NCBI GenBank assembly: GCA_024639885.1
Contig: JAHEGD010000013.1
Coordinates: 1 to 43,361 of the forward strand
Length of the DNA: 43,361 nt
Direction: 5' to 3'
Source: Porticoccaceae bacterium
GTDB lineage: Bacteria; Pseudomonadota; Gammaproteobacteria; Pseudomonadales; Porticoccaceae
A program made the position numbers and the translations under genes. Below are positions 16,523 to 24,231 of this stretch, piece by piece. Every line of letters starts with the position of its first letter. The first letter of the stretch is position 1. The notes under the pieces were generated by a model. It was given only the letters and a program-made list of their open reading frames with translations. It was not told where the DNA came from and made no database searches.

Positions 16523-17605
16523 ATGCTCATCGATCTGCACGCCCATGCCCCCCATCCCGACTACTATAACCAACACCCGTACTGGGGCCCTGCATTCGAG
16601 TTGCAGCCCGATGGCGATGTAAAATTGCGAGTGGGTGATTGGATTCTCACTCTCGGCGCACCGGAGCGCAAAGCGGCTTTGCGAAAAGCCCATGCAGAGG
16701 GCAAAACACTCGATGTGGCTGAGTATATGGAGCGCTGGCGCGACCCCAAAAATCGTCTGGCCGGAATGGATGCTGCCGGGCAGAATGCCCAGGTAGTCAA
16801 TGTCCCTTCACATTGTTACATGTACTGGACCGAGAAAGACTTTTCGGTGTCATTTTCGCGCAAAGCCAATGAGGTGCTCGCCGAGTACTGTTCGGCAGAA
16901 CCCAGCCGTCTCATGTACTGGGCACAAGCGCCACTCAATGCGCCAGAAGAGGCGGCCAAAGAGATCCGCCGAGCCTGTGGTGAGTTGGGGGCAAAAGGTC
17001 TCAGCGCCGGCGGCTCTAATTTTGGTGGGCTGGAGTTTGACTCGCCGGAGATGGATCCGGTTTGGGCGGCGCTGTGCGATCTGGATGTGCCAATGTTTGT
17101 CCACGGCTACAACCAGTCCGTCACTTGGGGTGCGCAAGCCAACACCGATCGCTACGAAACTACCTCGATCGTCGGCATGAACTACGACGAGACCAAAGCC
17201 TTTTGGTACCTGATCAATGGTGGGGTGCTCGATCGCTTCCCCGATCTCAAGGTGTATATCACCCACGGTGGTGGCTTTGTCCCTTACCAGTTGGGTCGTC
17301 TTGCCCAAACTAACCCCAATTTAGATGTCTATCACAACAAAAAACCGGTGCTCGACTATATGAAGAACTTCTACTTCGACGTTGAGCTGCACGAGTTGCC
17401 GATGCGCCAGGCGCTGGTCGATGTGATTGGTGCAGACCGCGTGCTGTACGGCTCAAATTTTGGTGGCAGCGATGTCGTGCGGCACGACTTGACCGAAGGG
17501 CTGGTTCTCAGCGATGAAGATCTGCAGAAAATCCGTTGGAAAAATGCCTGCGAATTACTGCACTTAGACCCCGCCAAGGTTGGCTCGCCGGCATCGGCAG
17601 CATAA
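16523..17605 (+). CDS. Amidohydrolase-2 family protein B
   Basis: This 360-residue paralogue of the protein at 13655-14659 has the same frame of motifs: His6 and His8 (HAH), His194 (FVHGYNQSV) and His248 (ITHGGG). Asn322 (YGSNFGG) again replaces the metal-binding Asp of most relatives. An additional segment at residues 27-75 makes it longer. Known relatives are aromatic-acid decarboxylases and C-C hydrolases such as LigY. The ATG at 16523 follows CAGGA. The FAH-family gene follows after three bases, so the two products probably act in consecutive steps. The substrate is unknown. Confidence 0.85.
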   Translation: MLIDLHAHAPHPDYYNQHPYWGPAFELQPDGDVKLRVGDWILTLGAPERKAALRKAHAEGKTLDVAEYMERWRDPKNRLAGMDAAGQNAQVVNVPSHCYMYWTEKDFSVSFSRKANEVLAEYCSAEPSRLMYWAQAPLNAPEEAAKEIRRACGELGAKGLSAGGSNFGGLEFDSPEMDPVWAALCDLDVPMFVHGYNQSVTWGAQANTDRYETTSIVGMNYDETKAFWYLINGGVLDRFPDLKVYITHGGGFVPYQLGRLAQTNPNLDVYHNKKPVLDYMKNFYFDVELHELPMRQALVDVIGADRVLYGSNFGGSDVVRHDLTEGLVLSDEDLQKIRWKNACELLHLDPAKVGSPASAA

Positions 17606-17608
17606 CCG

Positions 17609-18478
17609 ATGAAGTTGGCGCGATGTGAAACTGCAGACGAGCAATTCTGGGCGCTTGTCGATGTAAAAACCGCCATGGCACAGCCTATCGTCGGCCAGTT
17701 CGCCGACTGGTCGCCGGCGCTCATGGCGGCGATCAATGCGGGTGATGCTGCGCGCGGCGAAGCCGAGTTGCCGCGCCGCGGCGAGCCGCTGCCGCTCAGT
17801 GAGCTGCGCCTGTTGCCACCCATTGAACCCGTCAACCGTGTGGTTGTGGCCGGTGCCAACTACGCTAAACATTTGGCAGAGGACTTTGGCCTCGCTGCGC
17901 CGTCGCAGCCAGTGGCATTTTTAAAGTCTTTCGGCGCGCTGATCGGGGCAAACGACCCGATTCGCTATCCCCCCCTGACTAACGAACTCGACCACGAAGT
18001 TGAGCTGGTGGTCTGTATTGGTCAAGTGCCGGTAGATCTCAATGCGCCGATGCAGAGCGTGCTTGGCTATACCGTCGGCAACGATGTCAGCGCCCGTGAT
18101 CTGCAGCGCAGTGGTCCAAAGGGTATTGGCATGGACCTGTTTGCAGCTAAGAGCCAAGACCAATCGAGCGGTGTTGGCCCGTGGTTAGTGACTCGCGATG
18201 AGTTTGGCGATGACAGCCCGGCGCTGCGCATGATGCTCACCGTCGATGATGACATTCGTCAAGATGGCTCCAGCGGTGATATGACTTGGGGTGTCGCAGA
18301 GTTGTTGAGCTTTGTCGAACAGCGTTCGAGCTTCGCCGCCGGTGACATCATGTTTACTGGCTCGCCCGATGGTGTCGGTCAAGGCACCGGCAAGTTTCTC
18401 AAGCCCGGCGAGATGGTCGAGGCCAGTATTGAAGGGATCGGCGCGCTGCACAATCGAGTCTCGGCGAGAGCAGAGTAA
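17609..18478 (+). CDS. Fumarylacetoacetate hydrolase family protein B
   Basis: This 289-residue protein has the FAH catalytic domain with metal ligands Glu130 and Glu132 (LDHEVEL) and Asp159 (VGNDVSARD). It also carries the typical late motif GDIMFTGSPDGVGQG, which gives the oxyanion-binding loop. Its size matches bacterial 2-oxo-acid hydratase/hydrolase or acylpyruvase enzymes. It starts three bases after the amidohydrolase B stop, with little ribosome-binding sequence of its own, implying translational coupling. Together with the longer FAH paralogue at 10466 it suggests two separate hydrolytic steps, or two branches, in the pathway. Confidence 0.9.
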   Translation: MKLARCETADEQFWALVDVKTAMAQPIVGQFADWSPALMAAINAGDAARGEAELPRRGEPLPLSELRLLPPIEPVNRVVVAGANYAKHLAEDFGLAAPSQPVAFLKSFGALIGANDPIRYPPLTNELDHEVELVVCIGQVPVDLNAPMQSVLGYTVGNDVSARDLQRSGPKGIGMDLFAAKSQDQSSGVGPWLVTRDEFGDDSPALRMMLTVDDDIRQDGSSGDMTWGVAELLSFVEQRSSFAAGDIMFTGSPDGVGQGTGKFLKPGEMVEASIEGIGALHNRVSARAE

Positions 18479-18512
18479 GCAAACCAGCAGATAACAGAGT
18501 AAGGATGAACCG

Positions 18513-19418
18513 ATGGTTGATAAGCAGCAGCAAGTGGTAGTGGTGGGTTCGGGTCTGATGGGCACCGGCATTGCCCACGCGTTCGTGAGCAGTGGCTTTA
18601 CCACGACGCTGGTGGATATGAGCGCGGCGGCGTTGGCGAAGGCCAAGGCGCAGATAGAAGGTATTCTCGATGGCGGGGTCAAGCTCGGCAAGCTTCAAGA
18701 GAGCGATGCCCAAGCGGCAAAAAGTCGACTCTCTATTTGCGAAAATCTCGCCGATATCCCCAGCCAGGCGAGCTTGTTAGTTGAGACCGTCTCAGAGACT
18801 TTAGCGGTCAAACAGGCGGTGATTACACAAGCTGCAGAGATTTTGGGCTCACAGGCGATTCTCGCCACCAATACCTCGGCGTTGAGTGTCACCGAGATCG
18901 CCAGCAGTCTAGCCGAGCCGCAAAGGGTCATCGGTATGCACTTTTTTAACCCGGTGCATAAAATGAAATTAGTCGAACTGGTGCTGGGTATCGCTACTGA
19001 TGAGGCGACGGTTGCCGCTGCCCGCCAGTGGTGTGACGCGATTGGCAAGACGTCGATTTTAGTCAACGAGGCCCCCGGCCTTACCACCAGCCGCATGTCG
19101 GCGATGCTTGGCAACGAAGCGATGTGGATGCTGCAAGAGGGCACCGCCAGCGCCGAGGATATCGATACGGCGTTGCGGATGGGCTTTAACCATCCCATGG
19201 GGCCGCTGGAGTTGGGTGATCTCACTGGCTGGGATACACGGCTGTCAGTGCTTAAGTATCTCCATGCAACTCTTGGCGAGAAATTTCGTCCGTGCCCGCT
19301 AATTATCAAAATGGTGGCCGCCGGAAGGCTCGGACGCAAGGTGGGACACGGGGTGTACGCCTATGATGATCAAGGGCAGCGGATCCCTGGATCGGGGCTC
19401 AAGGGCAGCAATCTGTGA
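18513..19418 (+). CDS. 3-hydroxyacyl-CoA dehydrogenase
   Basis: This 301-residue protein has the NAD-binding Rossmann motif GSGLMGTG at residues 12-19 and an acidic residue ending the second strand (VDM). The catalytic His143 is in MHFFNPVHKMKLVEL. The C-terminal dimerisation domain reads FNHPMGPLELGDLTGWD. It oxidises an L-3-hydroxyacyl-CoA to the 3-ketoacyl-CoA, the third step of beta-oxidation, in the cytoplasm. An AAGGA site precedes the ATG. The stop overlaps the thiolase start by four bases (GTGA), as expected for consecutive reactions. It is a stand-alone HCDH with no hydratase domain fused. Confidence 0.92.
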   Translation: MVDKQQQVVVVGSGLMGTGIAHAFVSSGFTTTLVDMSAAALAKAKAQIEGILDGGVKLGKLQESDAQAAKSRLSICENLADIPSQASLLVETVSETLAVKQAVITQAAEILGSQAILATNTSALSVTEIASSLAEPQRVIGMHFFNPVHKMKLVELVLGIATDEATVAAARQWCDAIGKTSILVNEAPGLTTSRMSAMLGNEAMWMLQEGTASAEDIDTALRMGFNHPMGPLELGDLTGWDTRLSVLKYLHATLGEKFRPCPLIIKMVAAGRLGRKVGHGVYAYDDQGQRIPGSGLKGSNL

Positions 19419-20587
19419 AGCCGATTTACATCGTTGATGCTGTGCGCACGCCGGTTGGTCGCTACCGGGGCAGTTTGTCGAGTGTTCGCGCCGATCACCT
19501 CGCGGCTCACCTGTTAAATAACATCGTAGAGAAAAATGGTCTCTCTGCCGAGCAGATCGACGATGTCATTTTGGGCTGCGTGACACAGGTAGGCGAGCAG
19601 TCGGCCAATATTGCCCGGACCGCGTTGTTGAGTGCCGGTTGGCCTGTCTCGGTGCCGGGTTTGACCATAGACCGCAAATGCGGCTCGGGTGAGGTGGCGA
19701 TCCAGCTCGCCGCTGGCCAAATTGCTACTGGCAGTGCCAACCTGGTAGTGGCCGGTGGCGCAGAGAATATGAGCCGCGTGCGGATGGGCGGTAATCGCGA
19801 TGTTCACGGCGAGCCCTTTGGCTGGCTGGTTGAGCAGCGCTATGAGTTGGTCGGGCAGGGTGAGGCGGCCGAGCGTGTCGCCGAGCGCTGGGCGATCAGT
19901 CGCACCGATCTAGATGAGTTTGCCGTGCGCAGCCATAGCCGAGCCGCCGCCGCGCAGCAGCAGGGTCTGTTTGCACAAGAGATCTGCCCACTCCCGGTCG
20001 CCACACTGCGAGAACAGAGCTGGGGCGAACCGACTCCGGATGAGTTAGTTGCCGACGAGACGATTCGGCCTACCAGCAATGTGGAGAAATTAGCGACACT
20101 GGCGCCGAGTTTCCGCGCCGATGGCCGCATAACCGCCGGTAATTCTTCGCAAATTTCAGACGGTGCGGCACTGCTGTTGCTCGCCTCTGGCGAAGCCTGC
20201 GACTTGCACGGCTTGAAGCCGCGCGCCCGTATAGTGGCTCACACCACCGTCGGCTCGGATCCAACGCTAATGCTCACCGGCCCAATCGCTGCCACTCAAA
20301 AGGTACTAGCGGCGGCTGGCTTGTCTGTTCAAGAGGTTGATCTTTTTGAGGTGAACGAAGCGTTTGCCTCGGTGCCTTTAGCGTGGCAGCAAGAGTTGCA
20401 GGTCAGCGACGACAAGCTCAATGTCAACGGCGGCGCAATTGCCTTGGGCCATCCATTAGGGGCTAGTGGTGCGCGTATTATGACCTCGATGTTACACGAG
20501 CTAGAGCGCCGCGGTGGCCGCTACGCACTGCAAACTATCTGTTGTTCTGGTGGCATGGGTACCGCCACGCTCATCGAGCGGCTGTGA
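19415..20587 (+). CDS. Acetyl-CoA C-acyltransferase (thiolase)
   Basis: This 390-residue classical thiolase has the nucleophile Cys89 (DRKCGSGEVAI), the NEAFAS motif, His346 (GGAIALGHPLGASG) and the second catalytic Cys376 (CCSGGMG). It cleaves 3-ketoacyl-CoA with CoA to release acetyl-CoA or another short acyl-CoA. The start is a GTG at 19415 inside the end of the HCDH gene. Unlike the Ltp2-like protein at 8700-9893, all catalytic residues are intact, so the two thiolase-fold proteins must have different jobs. It probably completes beta-oxidation of a side chain or of a ring-derived acyl-CoA. Confidence 0.92.
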   Translation: MKPIYIVDAVRTPVGRYRGSLSSVRADHLAAHLLNNIVEKNGLSAEQIDDVILGCVTQVGEQSANIARTALLSAGWPVSVPGLTIDRKCGSGEVAIQLAAGQIATGSANLVVAGGAENMSRVRMGGNRDVHGEPFGWLVEQRYELVGQGEAAERVAERWAISRTDLDEFAVRSHSRAAAAQQQGLFAQEICPLPVATLREQSWGEPTPDELVADETIRPTSNVEKLATLAPSFRADGRITAGNSSQISDGAALLLLASGEACDLHGLKPRARIVAHTTVGSDPTLMLTGPIAATQKVLAAAGLSVQEVDLFEVNEAFASVPLAWQQELQVSDDKLNVNGGAIALGHPLGASGARIMTSMLHELERRGGRYALQTICCSGGMGTATLIERL

Positions 20588-20632
20588 AGCGCGAGGCGAG
20601 CTCTCGGGTACTAAATAGAGTAGGAGAGTCCG

Positions 20633-21475
20633 GTGTTAATAGATTTAACTAGCAAGCGGGTGATTGTCACCGGCGGGTCGCGGGGCATCGGTAGGGCGAT
20701 CGCCACTGCCTTTGCACAAGAGGGTGCTCGGGTGGCTATCTGTGCTCGCAGTCGGGCTGCGCTGGATGCCGTGGCGGAGGAGTTGCAACAGTTTACTGAT
20801 GCTGTCATCGCCCGCGTTGTGGATGTGACAGACACCCCAGCGGTCAATGCTTTTGTCGATGAGGTGGTGGAGGCTTGGGGAGGGGTTGATGTACTGGTCA
20901 ATAACGCCGGGCAAGGCCGCGGTGGCAACCTTGATACGCTGACTCCCGAAGATATTCTCGAGCACGCCAACATATTGCAAATGGGCCACTTCCGGTTCAC
21001 CAAAGCGGTGGTTCCACACATGCGCGCCCAGCAGTGGGGGCGGATCATCGAGATCAATGCGTTAGCCGGGGTTGTGCCTACCCCCGAGGGGATTCCCTCA
21101 GTGATCAACCGGGCCTCTTGTGTGGCGCTGTCAAAATCGCTGGGGATGAATCTCGCGGCCGACGGTATTTTAGTCAATAGCTTGAATATGGGCTGGATTG
21201 ACACCGGTCAGTGGGACCGCCATTTCAAAGAGATGCCCGCCGGTGTTAGTCGAGAAGAATTCGACCAGATGGTGCTTAAAGTGGTGCCGATAGGGCGGTT
21301 TGGCACGCCGCAAGATGTCACCGGCATGGTGCTGTTCCTAGCCAGTGATTATGCCAGCTTTATCAGTGCCGCCTCGATCGATATCGCTGGCGGTATGGGC
21401 GGCCAAATTAGTTATTACCCCACCTTAAAACGTGATTTTGTCGCTGCGGCCAAGCGCCGCAACGAAACCGAATAA
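20633..21475 (+). CDS. SDR-fold protein lacking the canonical Ser-Tyr-Lys triad
   Basis: This 280-residue protein has a normal nucleotide-binding start (TGGSRGIG near residue 13) and NNAG near residue 90. The active-site segment, however, reads INALAG and then SVINR. Aligned on the following ALSKSL helix, Ala143, Ser156 and Arg160 stand at the positions of catalytic Ser, Tyr and Lys. The usual SDR proton relay is therefore absent. It may be a divergent SDR subfamily with other chemistry, such as isomerisation or a lyase-type step, or a binding protein. The start is a GTG at 20633 with TAGGAGAG upstream. It is co-directional between the thiolase and the VOC protein. Confidence 0.82.
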   Translation: MLIDLTSKRVIVTGGSRGIGRAIATAFAQEGARVAICARSRAALDAVAEELQQFTDAVIARVVDVTDTPAVNAFVDEVVEAWGGVDVLVNNAGQGRGGNLDTLTPEDILEHANILQMGHFRFTKAVVPHMRAQQWGRIIEINALAGVVPTPEGIPSVINRASCVALSKSLGMNLAADGILVNSLNMGWIDTGQWDRHFKEMPAGVSREEFDQMVLKVVPIGRFGTPQDVTGMVLFLASDYASFISAASIDIAGGMGGQISYYPTLKRDFVAAAKRRNETE

Positions 21476-21477
21476 TC

Positions 21478-21502
21478 GATCTAGCCGTTCACGGTTTAGA
21501 TC
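21478..21502 (+). promoter_or_regulatory. Intergenic hairpin upstream of VOC-fold gene
   Basis: GATCTA (21478-21483) pairs with TAGATC (21497-21502), and inside it CCG pairs with CGG around TTCA. The structure sits between the SDR stop and the ribosome-binding site (TAGGAGAG) of the VOC gene. No adequate T-run follows at once, so it may be an RNA-processing or stability element rather than a true terminator. Confidence 0.35.
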
Positions 21503-21528
21503 TAACCCCGTTATTTTAGGAGAGAGCA

Positions 21529-22491
21529 ATGTTTGATTTATTGATGAGCGCCGACATGATGCTGGAAGATCCCGATGGCATGGCTGATCTGTTGCATGAA
21601 AAGTTGGGCATTTATAAGCATGAACGCTGGCGTCAGGCTTTTGATAACCACCCCTATATTGCCCATTTTTTGCGGGTGCATAAATCGCTCGCGGTGGCGC
21701 CAACGCGGGTAGAGCCACAGTGGCATCTCGAAGAGGAAAACCCGGGCGATCCGATGTTCCATGATTTTCTTGAGAGTCTCAAAGATTATCAGGGTCGCAG
21801 TCGTCCGATGATGACGCACGCGGTAGTGCTCACTATGAGTCAGCCCGATTTCGGCGAGTTTATCGCTAAGCTTATGCGGCGCGGTCTGCCATTTCGTATG
21901 GCACAGCGAACCCCAGAGATGCCGTTTGACCGTCTCTGGTTGGGAACTACGCCGGAAAATCCGCGCTACTCGCCAGAGGTGGATGGAGGGCTTTGCATAG
22001 AGGTCATGGGCACTGAGCCGCTGCAAATGCCCAAAGAGATATTCGACCCCGAGCTGATCTTGCCGCGCGATGCCAAGCCAGGCGATATGGTGCGGATTAC
22101 TGCGCGCGGCTTTTTGGTGCGCAACCTCGACCAGGTGCTTGCGCGTCTTTCAAGCAACCTCGACTGGGAGCCCAGAGAGGTTGAGCAGCTGGACGCCGAG
22201 GGCTACCGTCGCGCCCGTATGGGGTTCAACTGTGTCGGTTCAGCTTGCCTAGATCTTATCCAGCCAACCGAATGGGACTGCCCCGCGGGCCATTATTTAA
22301 ACAACTGGGGGCCGGGGCTCTATTACATCCGTATTGGTGTTAACGACTTGGCGGCGAAAGCGCAGGATCTCACCGAGCGCGGTGTCGCCTTTACTTGGCT
22401 TGACAGCAGTCAGGCCGTCGGTGGCAAAGCATTGATAAAGGTTGACCCCAGCCAATTGCGCGGCCAGATGTTTGAGTTCGAGGAAATTTGA
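21529..22491 (+). CDS. VOC-superfamily (glyoxalase/dioxygenase-fold) protein of unknown function
   Basis: This 320-residue protein has repeated VOC-type beta-alpha-beta-beta-beta units. One is around residues 94-160, with His97 (MTHAVVL) and Glu158 (LCIEVMG) placed like metal ligands. Another is near the C-terminus (GLYYIRIGVNDLAAKAQDLTERGVAF ending MFEFEE). No close characterised relative is recognised. It could be a ring-cleavage enzyme, an isomerase or a lyase. It lies between the triad-less SDR and an enoyl-CoA hydratase whose start codon is one base after its stop, so it is clearly part of the operon. The ATG at 21529 has a strong AGGAGAGA site. Confidence 0.7.
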   Translation: MFDLLMSADMMLEDPDGMADLLHEKLGIYKHERWRQAFDNHPYIAHFLRVHKSLAVAPTRVEPQWHLEEENPGDPMFHDFLESLKDYQGRSRPMMTHAVVLTMSQPDFGEFIAKLMRRGLPFRMAQRTPEMPFDRLWLGTTPENPRYSPEVDGGLCIEVMGTEPLQMPKEIFDPELILPRDAKPGDMVRITARGFLVRNLDQVLARLSSNLDWEPREVEQLDAEGYRRARMGFNCVGSACLDLIQPTEWDCPAGHYLNNWGPGLYYIRIGVNDLAAKAQDLTERGVAFTWLDSSQAVGGKALIKVDPSQLRGQMFEFEEI

Positions 22492-22492
22492 G

Positions 22493-23308
22493 ATGGTCGA
22501 TGTCAGTGAGCTTGAACTGACCGCGTTTAACCCATCGGTCGCGGTTGCTATCGATCAGGGTGTGGGGTGGGTAGTGCTCAACCGCCCTGAGCAGATAAAT
22601 GCCATCAATGACGAAATCCGTCACGGTGTCCCCCAACTGTTGGCTGCGCTCGACCACGATCCGCAGGTGGCAGTCATTGTGATTCGCGGCGCTGGGGAGC
22701 GCGGCTTCTGTGCGGGTGCCGATATTAAAGAGCAGCGCGGTGTCGAGAGTTCAATCGAAGTGCGCCAGCGGATGGAGCAAACCCGCTGGATCGAGTCGCT
22801 CGACGCGGTGCAAAAACCGGTCATCTGCGCGATTCACGGTTATTGTATGGGCGGCGGATTGGAGTTGGCGTTGGCTTGCGATATCCGCTTTGCCGCACCG
22901 AATGCGCTGTTGAGTCTCCCCGAGACGGCGCTCGGCTTGATCCCCGGCGGCGGCGGTACTCAGCGTCTGCCCGCACTGGTGGGTAATGCTAAGGCGATCG
23001 ATATGATGCTGACCGGCGCGCGAGTGGCTGCTCAGGAGGCGCTCCAGATAGGGCTGGTTACCCGCCTCTCTGAGAGTGTCGAAAGCCATCTTGAAGAGGT
23101 TAAAGCACTGGCTCAATTGATCGCCAGTCGTCCCCCTCTGGCGACCCGTTATGTCAAGCGGGCGGTGCGAGCGGCAATCGATCTCGAGTTGAAAAAGGGG
23201 CTCGATTTAGAGCTGGATCTTTTCTGTCTGTTGAAGAATTCTGAGGATGCTCGCGAAGCAGCGCAGGCATTTAAAGAAAAACGTATCGCTAGTTTTACCG
23301 GTAAATAA
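22493..23308 (+). CDS. Enoyl-CoA hydratase/isomerase (crotonase family)
   Basis: This 271-residue crotonase-fold enzyme has the CoA-binding and oxyanion segments GFCAGADIKE (residues 71-80) and GYCMGGGLELALACDI. Both catalytic glutamates of hydratases are present: Glu124 in GGLELAL and Glu144 in LPETALGLIPGGGG. It adds water to a trans-2-enoyl-CoA, the second beta-oxidation step, just ahead of the HCDH and thiolase encoded upstream. The ATG at 22493 is chosen because GAGGAA lies before it and it directly follows the VOC stop. A longer reading frame from 22442 lies inside the VOC gene and is rejected. Confidence 0.92.
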   Translation: MVDVSELELTAFNPSVAVAIDQGVGWVVLNRPEQINAINDEIRHGVPQLLAALDHDPQVAVIVIRGAGERGFCAGADIKEQRGVESSIEVRQRMEQTRWIESLDAVQKPVICAIHGYCMGGGLELALACDIRFAAPNALLSLPETALGLIPGGGGTQRLPALVGNAKAIDMMLTGARVAAQEALQIGLVTRLSESVESHLEEVKALAQLIASRPPLATRYVKRAVRAAIDLELKKGLDLELDLFCLLKNSEDAREAAQAFKEKRIASFTGK

Positions 23309-23354
23309 TAGGCGCAAGTTAGCGGCACGCCAGGCCGCGAAGAGGGTGGTAGCT

Positions 23355-24185
23355 ATGGGTGAGGGTAAATTGCATAACAGAGTGGCGATCGTCACCGGTG
23401 CCGGTGGTGGTTTGGGCGGTGAGTCTGCCCGGGTATTGGCCGGCCATGGCGCCCGTGTTGCAGTCACTGATATCAACCTCGCGGCCGCCGAACAGGTCGC
23501 TGCAGAGATTGTTGCAGCCGGTGGTGAGGCCATAGCGCTGTGTTGTGACGTCGCCGAGGAGTCGCAAGTGAGCGCGATGAGCGAAGCGGTAGTGGCGCGC
23601 TTTGGTCGTATCGATATCTTGCACAACAATGCCGCGATCTTAACCAATGAACAGCGCAGCAAAGATCTCGATGTGATCAATATGGATGTTGAAGCGTGGG
23701 ACCGCGCTATGGCGGTCAATCTGCGCGGCGCTATGTTGTGTGCCAAATACGCGATTCCAGAGATGTTGAAGCTGCAACGCGGCTCCATTATCTGTTCTAC
23801 GTCGGGCTTTGGTGTGCAAGGGGATATGACCTTGACCGCCTATGCCGCCTCAAAGGCCGCGTTGATCATTCTGTGTAAGAGCATTGCTGCCCAATACGGC
23901 AAACAGGGTGTGCGGGCCAACGCATTGCAGATCGGTTTGGCGCCGGCAGAGAATGCCCACGGCACCATGAATCCTGCAGTGATGGCGGTGATCCGCGACA
24001 ACCACCTCACTCCAGAGCTGGGTACGCCCCGCCAAATAGCCGATACCGTAGCTTTTTTGGCCTCTGACGAATCCAGTTTTATCACCGGCTCGACACTGGT
24101 TGCAGATGGTGGGTTCTCCAGCCACGCGCCGAGTCTGGTCGGTGTTAAGGCGCTACTGGCGGCAGCGGGCACCAATAAAATTTAA
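23355..24185 (+). CDS. Short-chain dehydrogenase/reductase
   Basis: This 276-residue classical SDR has TGAGGGLG near residue 15, NNAA near residue 91 and an intact triad of Ser150, Tyr163 and Lys167 (YAASK). The ATG at 23355, behind AGAGGG, starts the protein at the normal distance from the cofactor motif. The in-frame region upstream to 23247 overlaps the hydratase gene and is not conserved. It likely oxidises a hydroxyl of a pathway intermediate. It is followed 46 bases later by an MFS transporter on the same strand and closes the enzymatic part of this long operon. Confidence 0.88.
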   Translation: MGEGKLHNRVAIVTGAGGGLGGESARVLAGHGARVAVTDINLAAAEQVAAEIVAAGGEAIALCCDVAEESQVSAMSEAVVARFGRIDILHNNAAILTNEQRSKDLDVINMDVEAWDRAMAVNLRGAMLCAKYAIPEMLKLQRGSIICSTSGFGVQGDMTLTAYAASKAALIILCKSIAAQYGKQGVRANALQIGLAPAENAHGTMNPAVMAVIRDNHLTPELGTPRQIADTVAFLASDESSFITGSTLVADGGFSSHAPSLVGVKALLAAAGTNKI

Positions 24186-24231
24186 TTTTCTGCAAATGGC
24201 CTGCCGCCGTTTGCCTGACAGGCGCTTCACT

